Translations under genes and position numbers: made by a program
The notes under the pieces: model-generated
What the model saw: the letters and a program-made list of their open reading frames with translations, nothing else
The model's database searches: none
What the model was told of the DNA's origin: nothing
Shown: positions 7,901-12,371 of the stretch, piece after piece
Position numbering within the stretch: position 1 is the stretch's first letter
Layout: the number at the start of each line of letters is the position of its first letter
Origin: Faecalibacterium sp.
Lineage (GTDB): Bacteria > Bacillota > Clostridia > Oscillospirales > Ruminococcaceae
Direction of reading: 5' to 3'
Assembly: GCA_020025795.1 (NCBI GenBank)
Contig: JAHHRK010000041.1
Span: forward strand, 1 to 12,371
DNA length: 12,371 bases

Positions 7901-9660
7901 CCAATGGTAGCGGCAACCGTGGCGGCTATGTCGACTTCCTGAAGTCCCAGAACCTGTATAACGGTTGGGAACCCGAAAACTTTGGTGGCACCTGGATTCC
8001 CACCGGTTCCGACCAGATGATGGGCGCCACCTTTGCGATCTGGCAGGATAACATCGATACCCATGCATCTGGTATCAACGAAACCGATACCTTCTACCGC
8101 TTTATGGACGCTATGCCCTATCTGAGCGTCAAGATGTGGGGTACCGGCGGCGACGGTCTGGACCGCAACTTCAACGATGCCAAGGCCGACATCGAGACCC
8201 TGGGCACCGCACCCAACAGCGATCCCTACCACGAGATCGAACTGGCTCCTGACACGCAGGAGTACGCACACTATTCCTTCAAGAACAGCCACGACATTTC
8301 CGGCAACAAGCACAATCTGACCCTCAATGGCGCAACCATTCAGGATGGCAGCCTGGTGCTGAACGGCGGTAAGTCTTATGCTGAAACCGGCCTGAATGTG
8401 ATGGGCCCCAACAACTCCATCACCATGCGCGTTTACAAGGACAGCGCACATCAGGACGGCGAGCAGATCCTTCTGGAGGCTGACGCTGCCTATGGCGAAA
8501 CCACCATCAAGGCACTTCCTTCCAAGGATGGTTCCTGGAAGCTGGGCTTTGCTCGTGAACTGTACGAGTACGTCTTCAACTACGATCTGCCCCACGACCA
8601 GTGGGTTGAGCTGACCATCCGCAACGAAGGCAACAAGACCTATCTGCTGGTAGGCGACAAGAAGATCGAAGCAGTTGGCTCCTTCCTGCCGGATGAACAC
8701 GCTACCACCAAGTTCATGGGTAAGACCGGTATCAAGCATTCTTCCTTTGATATGCCCGTTGCTCGCATCGGCAGCACCACCAACGCCTTCCAGGGCAAGG
8801 TGGACAGCGTATCGTTCCACGCTAACAATGTAACGCCCACCGAGCGCTTCGAGGTGCAGTTCGTCTCTATGGACGGCAGCATTTTGGACACCGCAGCTGT
8901 GGTCGCTGGACAGCCCGTAGCTAAGCCGCAGGATCCTGTTTTGGACGGTTTCGTATTCGGCGGCTGGTTCACCGATAAGAATTGCACCACTGCTTACGAC
9001 TTTGCTGCTCCTGTTGAGAGCGACATGATGCTGTACGCTAAGTGGACTGCCATCGACAAGTCCATGCTGAAGGAGCAGATCGACAAGGCCGAGGCCATGA
9101 TCCACAAGCAGGATCAGTACGTACAGACCAACTGGCAGCAGATGCTGGACGCTCTGGCTGAAGCTAAGAAGGTAATGGCAAACAAGCATGCTACCGAGGC
9201 AGACGTAAAGGCCGCTACCGAATCTCTTGCCAACGCTATTTCTGCTCAGCTGATCAAGGCAGACAAGTCCGCTCTGAAGGACCTGGTTACCAAGGCTGAA
9301 AAGAAGAAGCTCAACGGCTACACCGCTGAGAGCGTAAAGGCATTCCAGACTGCTCTCGACGCTGCCAAGAAGGTTCTGGCAGACGAGAACCTGAGCAAGA
9401 ACGACCAGGCTGTGGTTGACAAGGCTGTTGAATCTCTCGACGCTGCAATCCGTGGTCTGACCGCTGAGAAGGCTCCGAGCCAGCCCCAGAACAACAATAC
9501 GAACAATTCCCAGAATAGCAATGCAAACAACGCCCAGAACAACAATGCAAATAATCCTCATACGGGCGACGAAACTAATCTGGTAATTTGGAGCATCGCA
9601 CTCGTGCTCTCTGCTGCTGGCGCAGGCGCAGTTCTGTTCTTCAAGCGTCGCCGCAGCTAA
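4966..9660 (+). CDS. Cell-wall-anchored GH20 beta-hexosaminidase / lacto-N-biosidase-like multidomain protein
   Basis: 1564 residues from an ATG with AGGAAGAGG eight bases upstream. This start puts a signal peptide at residues 1-28. Domains in order: discoidin/F5/8C modules at about 38-180, 186-327 and 346-485; an Ig-like linker to about 576; a GH20 N-terminal alpha/beta domain at 588-711; the GH20 catalytic barrel at about 716-1060; a laminin-G/ConA-like module at 1095-1290; an InlB-type repeat at 1294-1361 (FGGWF.D...Y.F, LYAKW); and two FIVAR-like helical modules at 1364-1430 and 1432-1500. An Asn-rich repeat follows, then NPHTG (1530-1534), a hydrophobic helix and RRRS: a sortase-type anchor. 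Catalytic residues are Asp891-Glu892 in HIGADEF. NFHIHLSDN (748-756), GFRLES (778-783) and EIDVPAHALS (817-826) support GH20. It should release beta-linked GlcNAc/GalNAc or lacto-N-biose units outside the cell; the exact substrate is inference. It is monocistronic, between its own leader and terminator. Confidence 0.93.
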   Translation: MKKIHKRLLAGLLAAVMLAGQTAVFAVAAPEAAPEASKDINLALEPDVVATADNSENSHPASAAVDGDRTNNNSRWATDNDGRGTTPRTLTLDLGKTCTINSVKVFWEAENIQNYFVETSADEKNWDTQVTVEREAGQREDAHTLPKPVDARYIRLRVTKYSPAIGQWFNVSAYEFEVYGQKKVTLGNLATLDGVKAEADNTDGNTFTADKTIDGDLTNDSRWGSQNDSAGTTPRTLTLDLGAERTITSFKVFWEKTNIRDYHIDTSTDKNNWEKRVDITNADAADAVSHDLQTPVNARYVRLVATKYVESVTGWYNVGVREFEVHGHMPETVEPPKDELVTAPEGTNLALLNTVRASATNVESNTNFTADKARDGNKTAKESRWATNKDVPNPTITYDLGAKYMVGSVILYWENNNPEKWHVQTSLDGQNWTTQKTFDSKLSQVTAPIQTVNFDAPVEARHVRVWVEKYHGGWNNVALYEFEVYQGKSEIVRTPATVADELARSIKLENGKVVMTGEVPEKYTATWGCNYEQVVGADGTVYTPLVNTKVEITVTVREAENTMASGSSKVELTIPGVHSANEGNAKPAVVPELAQWYSSAEQNGKVFTLNAQSRIVADEAMLSVAKELKNDIQDLFDLDLPIVTEAAKAGDIQLMYLDGAGFDKETYNMEVTDRVVIQANHTTGAYWGTRSVLQALVLSKNQTIAQGTARDYPEFENRGFMLDVGRKPMSMEMLRNFVKNMSWYKMNNFHIHLSDNLIFMEKYVEAGKELEAWNSYQGFRLESNKEGLTSKDYFYTKQEFKSFMEDSRALGVDITPEIDVPAHALSIANYIKNTLGRDDLVLHKKGGNNRPWFDHVDISNPEAIEIVKTIFDEYIDEDLFDENTVVHIGADEFYDSHPAYRNFLIQMIDYIQNTKHRQVRVWGSLSSMSGQPNKHPFKPEHVQGAQMNIWDAGWAKPQDMFNLGFNLINTIGYDLYIVPNGSGNRGGYVDFLKSQNLYNGWEPENFGGTWIPTGSDQMMGATFAIWQDNIDTHASGINETDTFYRFMDAMPYLSVKMWGTGGDGLDRNFNDAKADIETLGTAPNSDPYHEIELAPDTQEYAHYSFKNSHDISGNKHNLTLNGATIQDGSLVLNGGKSYAETGLNVMGPNNSITMRVYKDSAHQDGEQILLEADAAYGETTIKALPSKDGSWKLGFARELYEYVFNYDLPHDQWVELTIRNEGNKTYLLVGDKKIEAVGSFLPDEHATTKFMGKTGIKHSSFDMPVARIGSTTNAFQGKVDSVSFHANNVTPTERFEVQFVSMDGSILDTAAVVAGQPVAKPQDPVLDGFVFGGWFTDKNCTTAYDFAAPVESDMMLYAKWTAIDKSMLKEQIDKAEAMIHKQDQYVQTNWQQMLDALAEAKKVMANKHATEADVKAATESLANAISAQLIKADKSALKDLVTKAEKKKLNGYTAESVKAFQTALDAAKKVLADENLSKNDQAVVDKAVESLDAAIRGLTAEKAPSQPQNNNTNNSQNSNANNAQNNNANNPHTGDETNLVIWSIALVLSAAGAGAVLFFKRRRS
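5224..5691 (+). repeat. Internal duplication of discoidin modules 1 and 2
   Basis: The 27 bases at 5224-5250 are identical to 5665-5691, 441 bp (147 codons) apart, which is the module period. They encode PRTLTLDLG in both modules. Flanking protein sequence is similar (KVFWE, ARY.RL, EFEV.G), but the DNA diverges. Exact identity including third positions suggests fairly recent duplication or gene conversion. Confidence 0.8.
9487..9558 (+). repeat. Three 24-bp tandem repeats encoding an Asn-rich cell-wall linker
   Basis: Three in-frame 8-codon units, QNNNTNNS, QNSNANNA and QNNNANNP, each begin with CAG. The last unit supplies the Asn-Pro of the NPHTG sorting motif. They form a flexible spacer between the FIVAR-like modules and the anchor. 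Such repeats often vary in copy number between strains. Confidence 0.85.
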
Positions 9661-9719
9661 TGCAAAAAAAAGATTGCCATTCCTTTTGGGTCCGTCCCAT
9701 AGGTAAAGCAATGATGTAA
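9661..9719 (+). other. Short 3' untranslated region with a weak hairpin
   Basis: Between the stop codon and the terminator, ATTGC (about 9674-9678) can pair with GCAAT (about 9708-9712), with inner pairs CCT/AGG and TGGG/CCCA. It has no U-run, so it is probably just structured 3' UTR that may stabilise the mRNA end. Confidence 0.35.
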
Positions 9720-9765
9720 AAGGTACGGCATGGTCCCGTTTGGGGCTGTGCCGTACCTTCTTTTT
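9720..9765 (+). terminator. Rho-independent terminator of the GH20 gene
   Basis: AAGGTACGGCA (9720-9730) pairs perfectly with TGCCGTACCTT (9749-9759), 11 pairs. The 18-base loop can form a small CCC/GGG helix. CTTTTT follows directly. It lies 60 bases after the stop codon. Confidence 0.9.
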
Positions 9766-10059
9766 ATGCGGTGAATCTCTTTCTTCGCGGGAACAGCCAT
9801 GCTGCTCCCTGCCACAAAACCAGAACCGTTTGATTTTTCATTGCTACGGACTTTCATTCGTCAGCCCTATAAGCAAGGCGCATCACAGCCAAAAATACGT
9901 CTGTATCCTGCAAGAGCCATGAGCCTCACTCCAAGTCCGGCTTATTCTGTTGCATGCAGATTTTATATCATTCTGACCTTGTGGTATGCCGTCAGGAAGG
10001 CAAGCGGATCCATTCTTGCCGAAGCGCGGAAAAGTCACCTTTTTCTACGGATGCAAACA
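9766..10059. other. Gene-free stretch between two terminators
   Basis: About 290 bp in the convergent gap. I find no convincing gene or promoter. Two hairpins are visible: GGGA-CAGC/GCTG-TCCC (9789-9809) and GGCAAG (9999-10004) with CTTGCC (10015-10020). Neither has a T-run. Open frames here have no ribosome site or recognisable protein. Confidence 0.5.
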
Positions 10060-10103
10060 AAAAACCGAACCGGCACTCCATACAGGAAACCAGTTCGGTT
10101 TTT
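10060..10103 (-). terminator. Terminator of the ricin-type lectin gene, possibly bidirectional
   Basis: AAAAACCGAAC (10060-10070) pairs with GTTCGGTTTTT (10093-10103), 11 pairs around a 22-base loop. Minus-strand RNA from the lectin gene ends here in a U-run, about 80 nt after its stop codon. The plus strand also has a T-run, so it can work both ways in this convergent gap. Confidence 0.8.
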
Positions 10104-10183
10104 ATCATCTTTGATTGGGATGCTCGGCATGGCGCTTGCGCCGCCATTTACCGCAAATTACAAGAATTTGTTTTTATCCCGTC

Positions 10184-10891
10184 TTATTTCTTTTTGCCCT
10201 TCTTGCCGGACTTCTTCTTGCCGGAAGCCTTGCTCTTGGCCTTTGCCGGTGCAGCGGGTGCAGCTACAACTTCCTTCGGTTCTTCGGCTACTGCGGCAAC
10301 AGGTTCTGCCTTGACTTCTACCTTGGGTTCTTCTGCTTTGACCTCAACCTTTGCAGGTTCTTCTGCCTTAACTTCTTCAGCTTTCTTTTTCGTAGCAGTG
10401 GTCTTTTTGGCAGCAGGCTTCTTAGCGGCAGCCTTTTCCTTCACTTCGCTGATGGTCCACTTCTGATTGTCGCCGTTCACATCCTGCCAAATCTGGATGT
10501 GTGCGCCGTCTTCGTTGCTCATGCCAACCACGTCGATGCACTTGGTAGGAGCCAGCTGTGCCTTGATCTTTACGGTGCCGTCATTGCCGGCTTCCACGAT
10601 CCACAGCTGAGAAGAACCGTTCACGTCCTCCCACTGATGCAGCCAGGTGCCATCTACGGTACCGTTCATCATCAGGTCCATCATTTTGCCCGTGCTGCGG
10701 TTCTGGATGCGGTACACGCCCTCACCCATACGCAGGAACATCCACTGCTGATTGGCAGCCTTGGTAGCAGAAGCCAGCTGGATTGCTCCGCCGTTTTCAT
10801 TTCCCTCAACAGCCTCGATTACTTTCCCATTTGCGTTTACAATGGTGTAATAGCAGTCCGCTACAATCATTGTCTGTGCGATCTTTTTCAT
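10184..10891 (-). CDS. Ricin B-type beta-trefoil lectin-domain protein with a long basic/acidic low-complexity tail
   Basis: 235 residues from an ATG preceded by an AGAGGG purine stretch; an ATG 14 codons upstream (10933) lacks such a site. Residues 10-150 form one beta-trefoil with three repeats, each ending in the QxW signature: QQW 48-50, QLW 95-97, QKW 143-145. Also visible are NxxTGKMMDL and KCIDVVG, typical of ricin-type carbohydrate-binding folds. Residues 151-235 are low complexity: AAAKKPAAKK, then repeats of KVEVKAEEP, then a Lys/Ser/Gly end (KKKSGKKGKKK), resembling histone-H1-like tails. No signal peptide, membrane helix or sorting motif is visible, so it appears cytoplasmic unless exported by another route. 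Ligand and role are unknown. It could bind an intracellular glycan or polyanion, or nucleic acid through the tail (inference). It is a single-gene unit with its own promoter and terminator. Confidence 0.85.
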   Translation of the reverse strand: MKKIAQTMIVADCYYTIVNANGKVIEAVEGNENGGAIQLASATKAANQQWMFLRMGEGVYRIQNRSTGKMMDLMMNGTVDGTWLHQWEDVNGSSQLWIVEAGNDGTVKIKAQLAPTKCIDVVGMSNEDGAHIQIWQDVNGDNQKWTISEVKEKAAAKKPAAKKTTATKKKAEEVKAEEPAKVEVKAEEPKVEVKAEPVAAVAEEPKEVVAAPAAPAKAKSKASGKKKSGKKGKKK

Positions 10892-10959
10892 GGTCTTTCC
10901 CTCTTTCCAAACATTCAAATAGATAAACTGCACAAATGAAAACGTCCTCTTTCAGTAGA

Positions 10960-10987
10960 ATTATATCACGCTTTCCCTTCTTTTCAA
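10960..10987 (-). promoter_or_regulatory. Strong promoter of the lectin gene
   Basis: On the minus strand, TTGAAA (10987-10982), a 16-base spacer ending in TGA, and a perfect TATAAT (10965-10960). It has both a good -35 and an extended -10. The start would be near 10953, with a leader of about 60 nt. This is one of the best promoters in the window and suggests high expression. Confidence 0.75.
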
Positions 10988-10992
10988 GCAAA

Positions 10993-11073
10993 CGACGTTT
11001 TTCTGTTACTTCTGTATAGCGCACTGGCATATTTTGCTCTCAAAATGCATGACCTTCACGAAAAAAAACGTCG
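10993..11073. repeat. Ten-base inverted repeat upstream of the lectin promoter
   Basis: CGACGTTTTT (10993-11002) is the inverted copy of AAAAACGTCG (11064-11073), separated by 61 bases. One arm lies just upstream of the -35 box. It could be a paired regulator-binding site. The A/T-run makes part of the match easy to get by chance. Confidence 0.3.
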
Positions 11074-11140
11074 AAACGTATCCTTTTCAAAACAGCCCTC
11101 TGTATTGGCATTTTGTTCGGCCGCTTTTTCTGCATCATGC
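11074..11140. other. Remainder of the gap between the lectin promoter and the walJ terminator
   Basis: Nothing recognisable. The whole gene-free stretch from 10892 to 11204 is accounted for by the lectin leader and promoter, the inverted repeat and the terminator candidate after walJ. There is no ribosome site or protein-like frame. Confidence 0.5.
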
Positions 11141-11180
11141 AAAACAGGCACCGCCCAGAATCTTCTGAACGATGCCTGTC
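11141..11180 (-). terminator. Probable terminator of the WalJ/YycJ gene
   Basis: ACAGGCA (11144-11150) pairs with TGCCTGT (11173-11179). An inner CAGAA/TTCTG pairing is interrupted by a small internal loop. On the minus strand a short U-run follows (A-run 11141-11144). It starts 25 bases after the stop codon. The U-run is short, so strength is uncertain; the plus strand also has a T-rich stretch. Confidence 0.6.
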
Positions 11181-11204
11181 CTATTTTTCTTTGGAAACGA
11201 AGGA

Positions 11205-11996
11205 TCAGAAAGCAAGCGGCGGACTGATTTCGCTTCGTCTTTGTGTCTGGACAATGCAATCCGCCGGCGGTACAACGCCTGCTGCGCCCAGCGTATTGAA
11301 CACGCTGCGCAGCGCCAGTTCCGGCGTATTATTTTCCTGCGACAAATGGCATAAAGCGATTTTTTTGCAGCCGCTCTGAATCAATTCCAGCACCTTGGCG
11401 CTGCATTCATCGTTGGACAGGTGTCCGCGCGGACTTTCAATGCGAGCACGCAGGTAGTAAGGGTATGGCCCTTCCCGCAGCATACGCAGGTCATAATTGC
11501 TTTCCAGCGCAACCATATCGCAGCCGTCCAGCGCTTTATGTACACCCGGCGTCAAAATACCAAGGTCAGTCGCAATGGCCATCTGGCGGCCATCCGGCGT
11601 GGCAATCCGGTATCCCACGCAAGGCACATCGTGGCTGGTGCGGAACATTTCCACGCGGAACGCGCCCAGATCCTCCGGCGCATTGCAGCCAAGCGTGATC
11701 AGGTCGCTGTTCGGCGGCACCAGACCGTTTTGCTGCAGCATATCCAGCGTATCCGCTGCGCCATATACCGGAACACGGTAGTGCTTCAGAAAGACATTCA
11801 GGCCCTTTACATGGTCGCTGTGCTCGTGCGTAACCAGGATGCCGTCGCAGTCTTCAATGGTCAAGTTCAGCTCTTTCAGAGCGTTTACCGTGGTACGGCA
11901 GCACTTGCCCATATCTACCATCAAATATCGGTTGCCGGAGCGAATCACACTGCAATTGCCCGACGAACCGGAATACAGCGAAATGAACTCTGCCAT
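11205..11996 (-). CDS. walJ: Metallo-beta-lactamase-fold hydrolase, YycJ/WalJ family
   Basis: 263 residues. The start MAEFISLYSGSSGNC is chosen because GAAGGAG lies about eight bases upstream and because family members begin this way. An ATG 15 codons earlier lies inside a terminator hairpin. Metal ligands of the fold are present: THEHSDH (His57, His59, Asp61, His62), His122 in TSHD, Asp144 in ATDLG and His217 in CHLS. Family-specific segments SGSSGNC, ESNYD..ML..GPYP and RGHLSN are also present. Members are cytoplasmic and have been linked to the WalRK cell-wall two-component locus and, in bacilli, to 5' exonuclease-like DNA activity; which applies here cannot be told. No walR or walK is visible. 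It follows murA on the same strand, with only 82 bases and a terminator hairpin between, so it may be expressed by read-through. Confidence 0.9.
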   Translation of the reverse strand: MAEFISLYSGSSGNCSVIRSGNRYLMVDMGKCCRTTVNALKELNLTIEDCDGILVTHEHSDHVKGLNVFLKHYRVPVYGAADTLDMLQQNGLVPPNSDLITLGCNAPEDLGAFRVEMFRTSHDVPCVGYRIATPDGRQMAIATDLGILTPGVHKALDGCDMVALESNYDLRMLREGPYPYYLRARIESPRGHLSNDECSAKVLELIQSGCKKIALCHLSQENNTPELALRSVFNTLGAAGVVPPADCIVQTQRRSEISPPLAF

Positions 11997-12026
11997 TGCG
12001 TTTTCTCCTTCTTCCCAATCTTCCAT

Positions 12027-12057
12027 AAAAAACAGCCGCACCTGCCGATGCGGCTGT
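12027..12057 (-). terminator. Terminator after murA, just upstream of walJ
   Basis: ACAGCCGCA (12032-12040) pairs with TGCGGCTGT (12049-12057), nine perfect pairs with an 8-base loop. The minus-strand U-run corresponds to the A-run at 12027-12032. It lies 20 bases after the murA stop codon and only about 30 bases before the walJ start codon. Confidence 0.85.
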
Positions 12058-12077
12058 CAGATATCCCTATTGCAGGC

Positions 12078-12371
12078 TTACATGCTGCTTTCTTCGCGGT
12101 GAATATCCGCGCCCAGTGCCTGCAGCTTTTCCACGATGCGCTCGTAGCCGCGCTCGATGTGGCCGATCTCGGTCACTTCGCTCACGCCGTCCGCCATCAA
12201 AGCAGCAACCACGATTGCAGCACCTGCACGCAGGTCGCTTGCACGCAGCGGTGCAGGACGCAGCTCGTCCACGCCCTGGATCACAGCCACCTGGCCGTCA
12301 ACCTGGATGCGAACGCCCATCTTAGCCAGCTCGTCCGCATAGCGGAAACGGTTGTCCCAGATGCCTTCGGT
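12078..12371 (-). CDS. murA: UDP-N-acetylglucosamine 1-carboxyvinyltransferase, C-terminal part (5' end cut by window edge)
   Basis: The last 97 codons of MurA, the enzyme that transfers enolpyruvate from PEP to UDP-GlcNAc in the first committed step of peptidoglycan synthesis in the cytoplasm. The frame is open to the right edge. Visible landmarks are TEGIWDNRFRYADEL, matching the family's TE.I..NRF..ADEL segment; RPAPLRASDLRAGAA, which holds the conserved phosphate-contacting Arg of the DLRA loop; and GHIERGYERIVEKLQALGADI, the standard C-terminal helix. The catalytic Cys/Asp loop and UDP-binding Lys are upstream and not visible. Many Bacillota have two paralogues (MurA and MurZ); the fragment cannot tell which this is. 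It ends in TAA, followed by its own terminator. Confidence 0.95.
   Translation of the reverse strand, partial: TEGIWDNRFRYADELAKMGVRIQVDGQVAVIQGVDELRPAPLRASDLRAGAAIVVAALMADGVSEVTEIGHIERGYERIVEKLQALGADIHREESSM

Noticed and set aside
4873..9711. Minus-strand open frame of 1612 codons opposite the GH20 gene
   Set aside because: Same cause: codon-aligned with the real gene, with Cys/His/Val/Leu-rich nonsense composition. It also begins in the 3' untranslated region without a ribosome site.
10892..10933. Upstream ATG adding 14 residues to the lectin protein
   Set aside because: No ribosome site before it. The added residues are not signal-peptide-like, and AGAGGG supports the later start.
10115..10939. 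Plus-strand open frame of 274 codons opposite the lectin gene
   Set aside because: Mirror frame. The minus strand encodes a clear beta-trefoil with QxW repeats and has promoter, ribosome site and terminator.
11997..12041. Upstream ATG adding 15 residues to the WalJ-like protein
   Set aside because: It lies inside the murA terminator stem-loop and lacks a ribosome site. The family start is MAEFISLYSGSSGNC.
1..12371. CRISPR arrays, tRNA/rRNA genes, insertion sequences
   Set aside because: No spaced direct repeats of array type, no CCA-ended cloverleaf, no conserved rRNA motifs and no transposase-like protein were seen on either strand.

Overview
The window looks like chromosomal DNA from a gut-type, low-to-mid-GC Gram-positive bacterium of the Bacillota, most likely a Clostridia/Oscillospiraceae relative. 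The reasons are a very large secreted protein ending in a sortase-type sorting signal (NPHTG, hydrophobic helix, RRRS tail), Shine-Dalgarno sites of the AGGAG/GGAAG type, extended -10 promoters, and a murA / YycJ-WalJ pair typical of Bacillota. This taxonomic call is inference. No rRNA, tRNA, CRISPR array, insertion sequence or phage gene was seen.

Left part (1-4965). A secreted enzyme on the minus strand is cut by the left edge. It carries a signal peptide, three discoidin-like (F5/8 type C) modules and the start of a GH16 glycoside hydrolase domain. It has its own extended -10 promoter and a leader of about 120 nt. Upstream of it lies a minus-strand 505-residue polytopic membrane protein resembling GT-C/family-39 glycosyltransferases, with a clear terminator after it and a TATAAT promoter before it. 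Then comes a gene-free stretch of about 920 bp, rich in hairpins.

Centre (4966-9660). A 1564-residue cell-wall-anchored protein reads rightward: signal peptide, three discoidin modules, a linker, a GH20 N-terminal domain, a GH20 catalytic domain, a laminin-G-like module, an InlB-type repeat, two FIVAR-like helical modules, an Asn-rich 8-residue repeat, and the sorting signal. It is followed by a strong terminator.

Right part (9661-12371). Three minus-strand genes: a small ricin-type beta-trefoil lectin with no signal peptide and a long Lys/Ala/Glu/Pro-rich tail; a YycJ/WalJ metallo-beta-lactamase-fold protein; and the C-terminal 97 codons of MurA, cut by the right edge. Each is followed by a hairpin terminator candidate.

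How it fits together. The two large hydrolases share a design (extracellular, three sugar-binding-type modules each, long leaders, the same codon avoidance) and probably work on host or mucin-like beta-linked glycans: GH16 as an endo-enzyme and GH20 releasing N-acetylhexosamine or lacto-N-biose units. That is inference from families and proximity. The right-hand murA/walJ pair is housekeeping. The most unusual items are the structured 920-bp intergenic region, the lectin with a histone-like tail, and the atypical GH20 active-site motifs.
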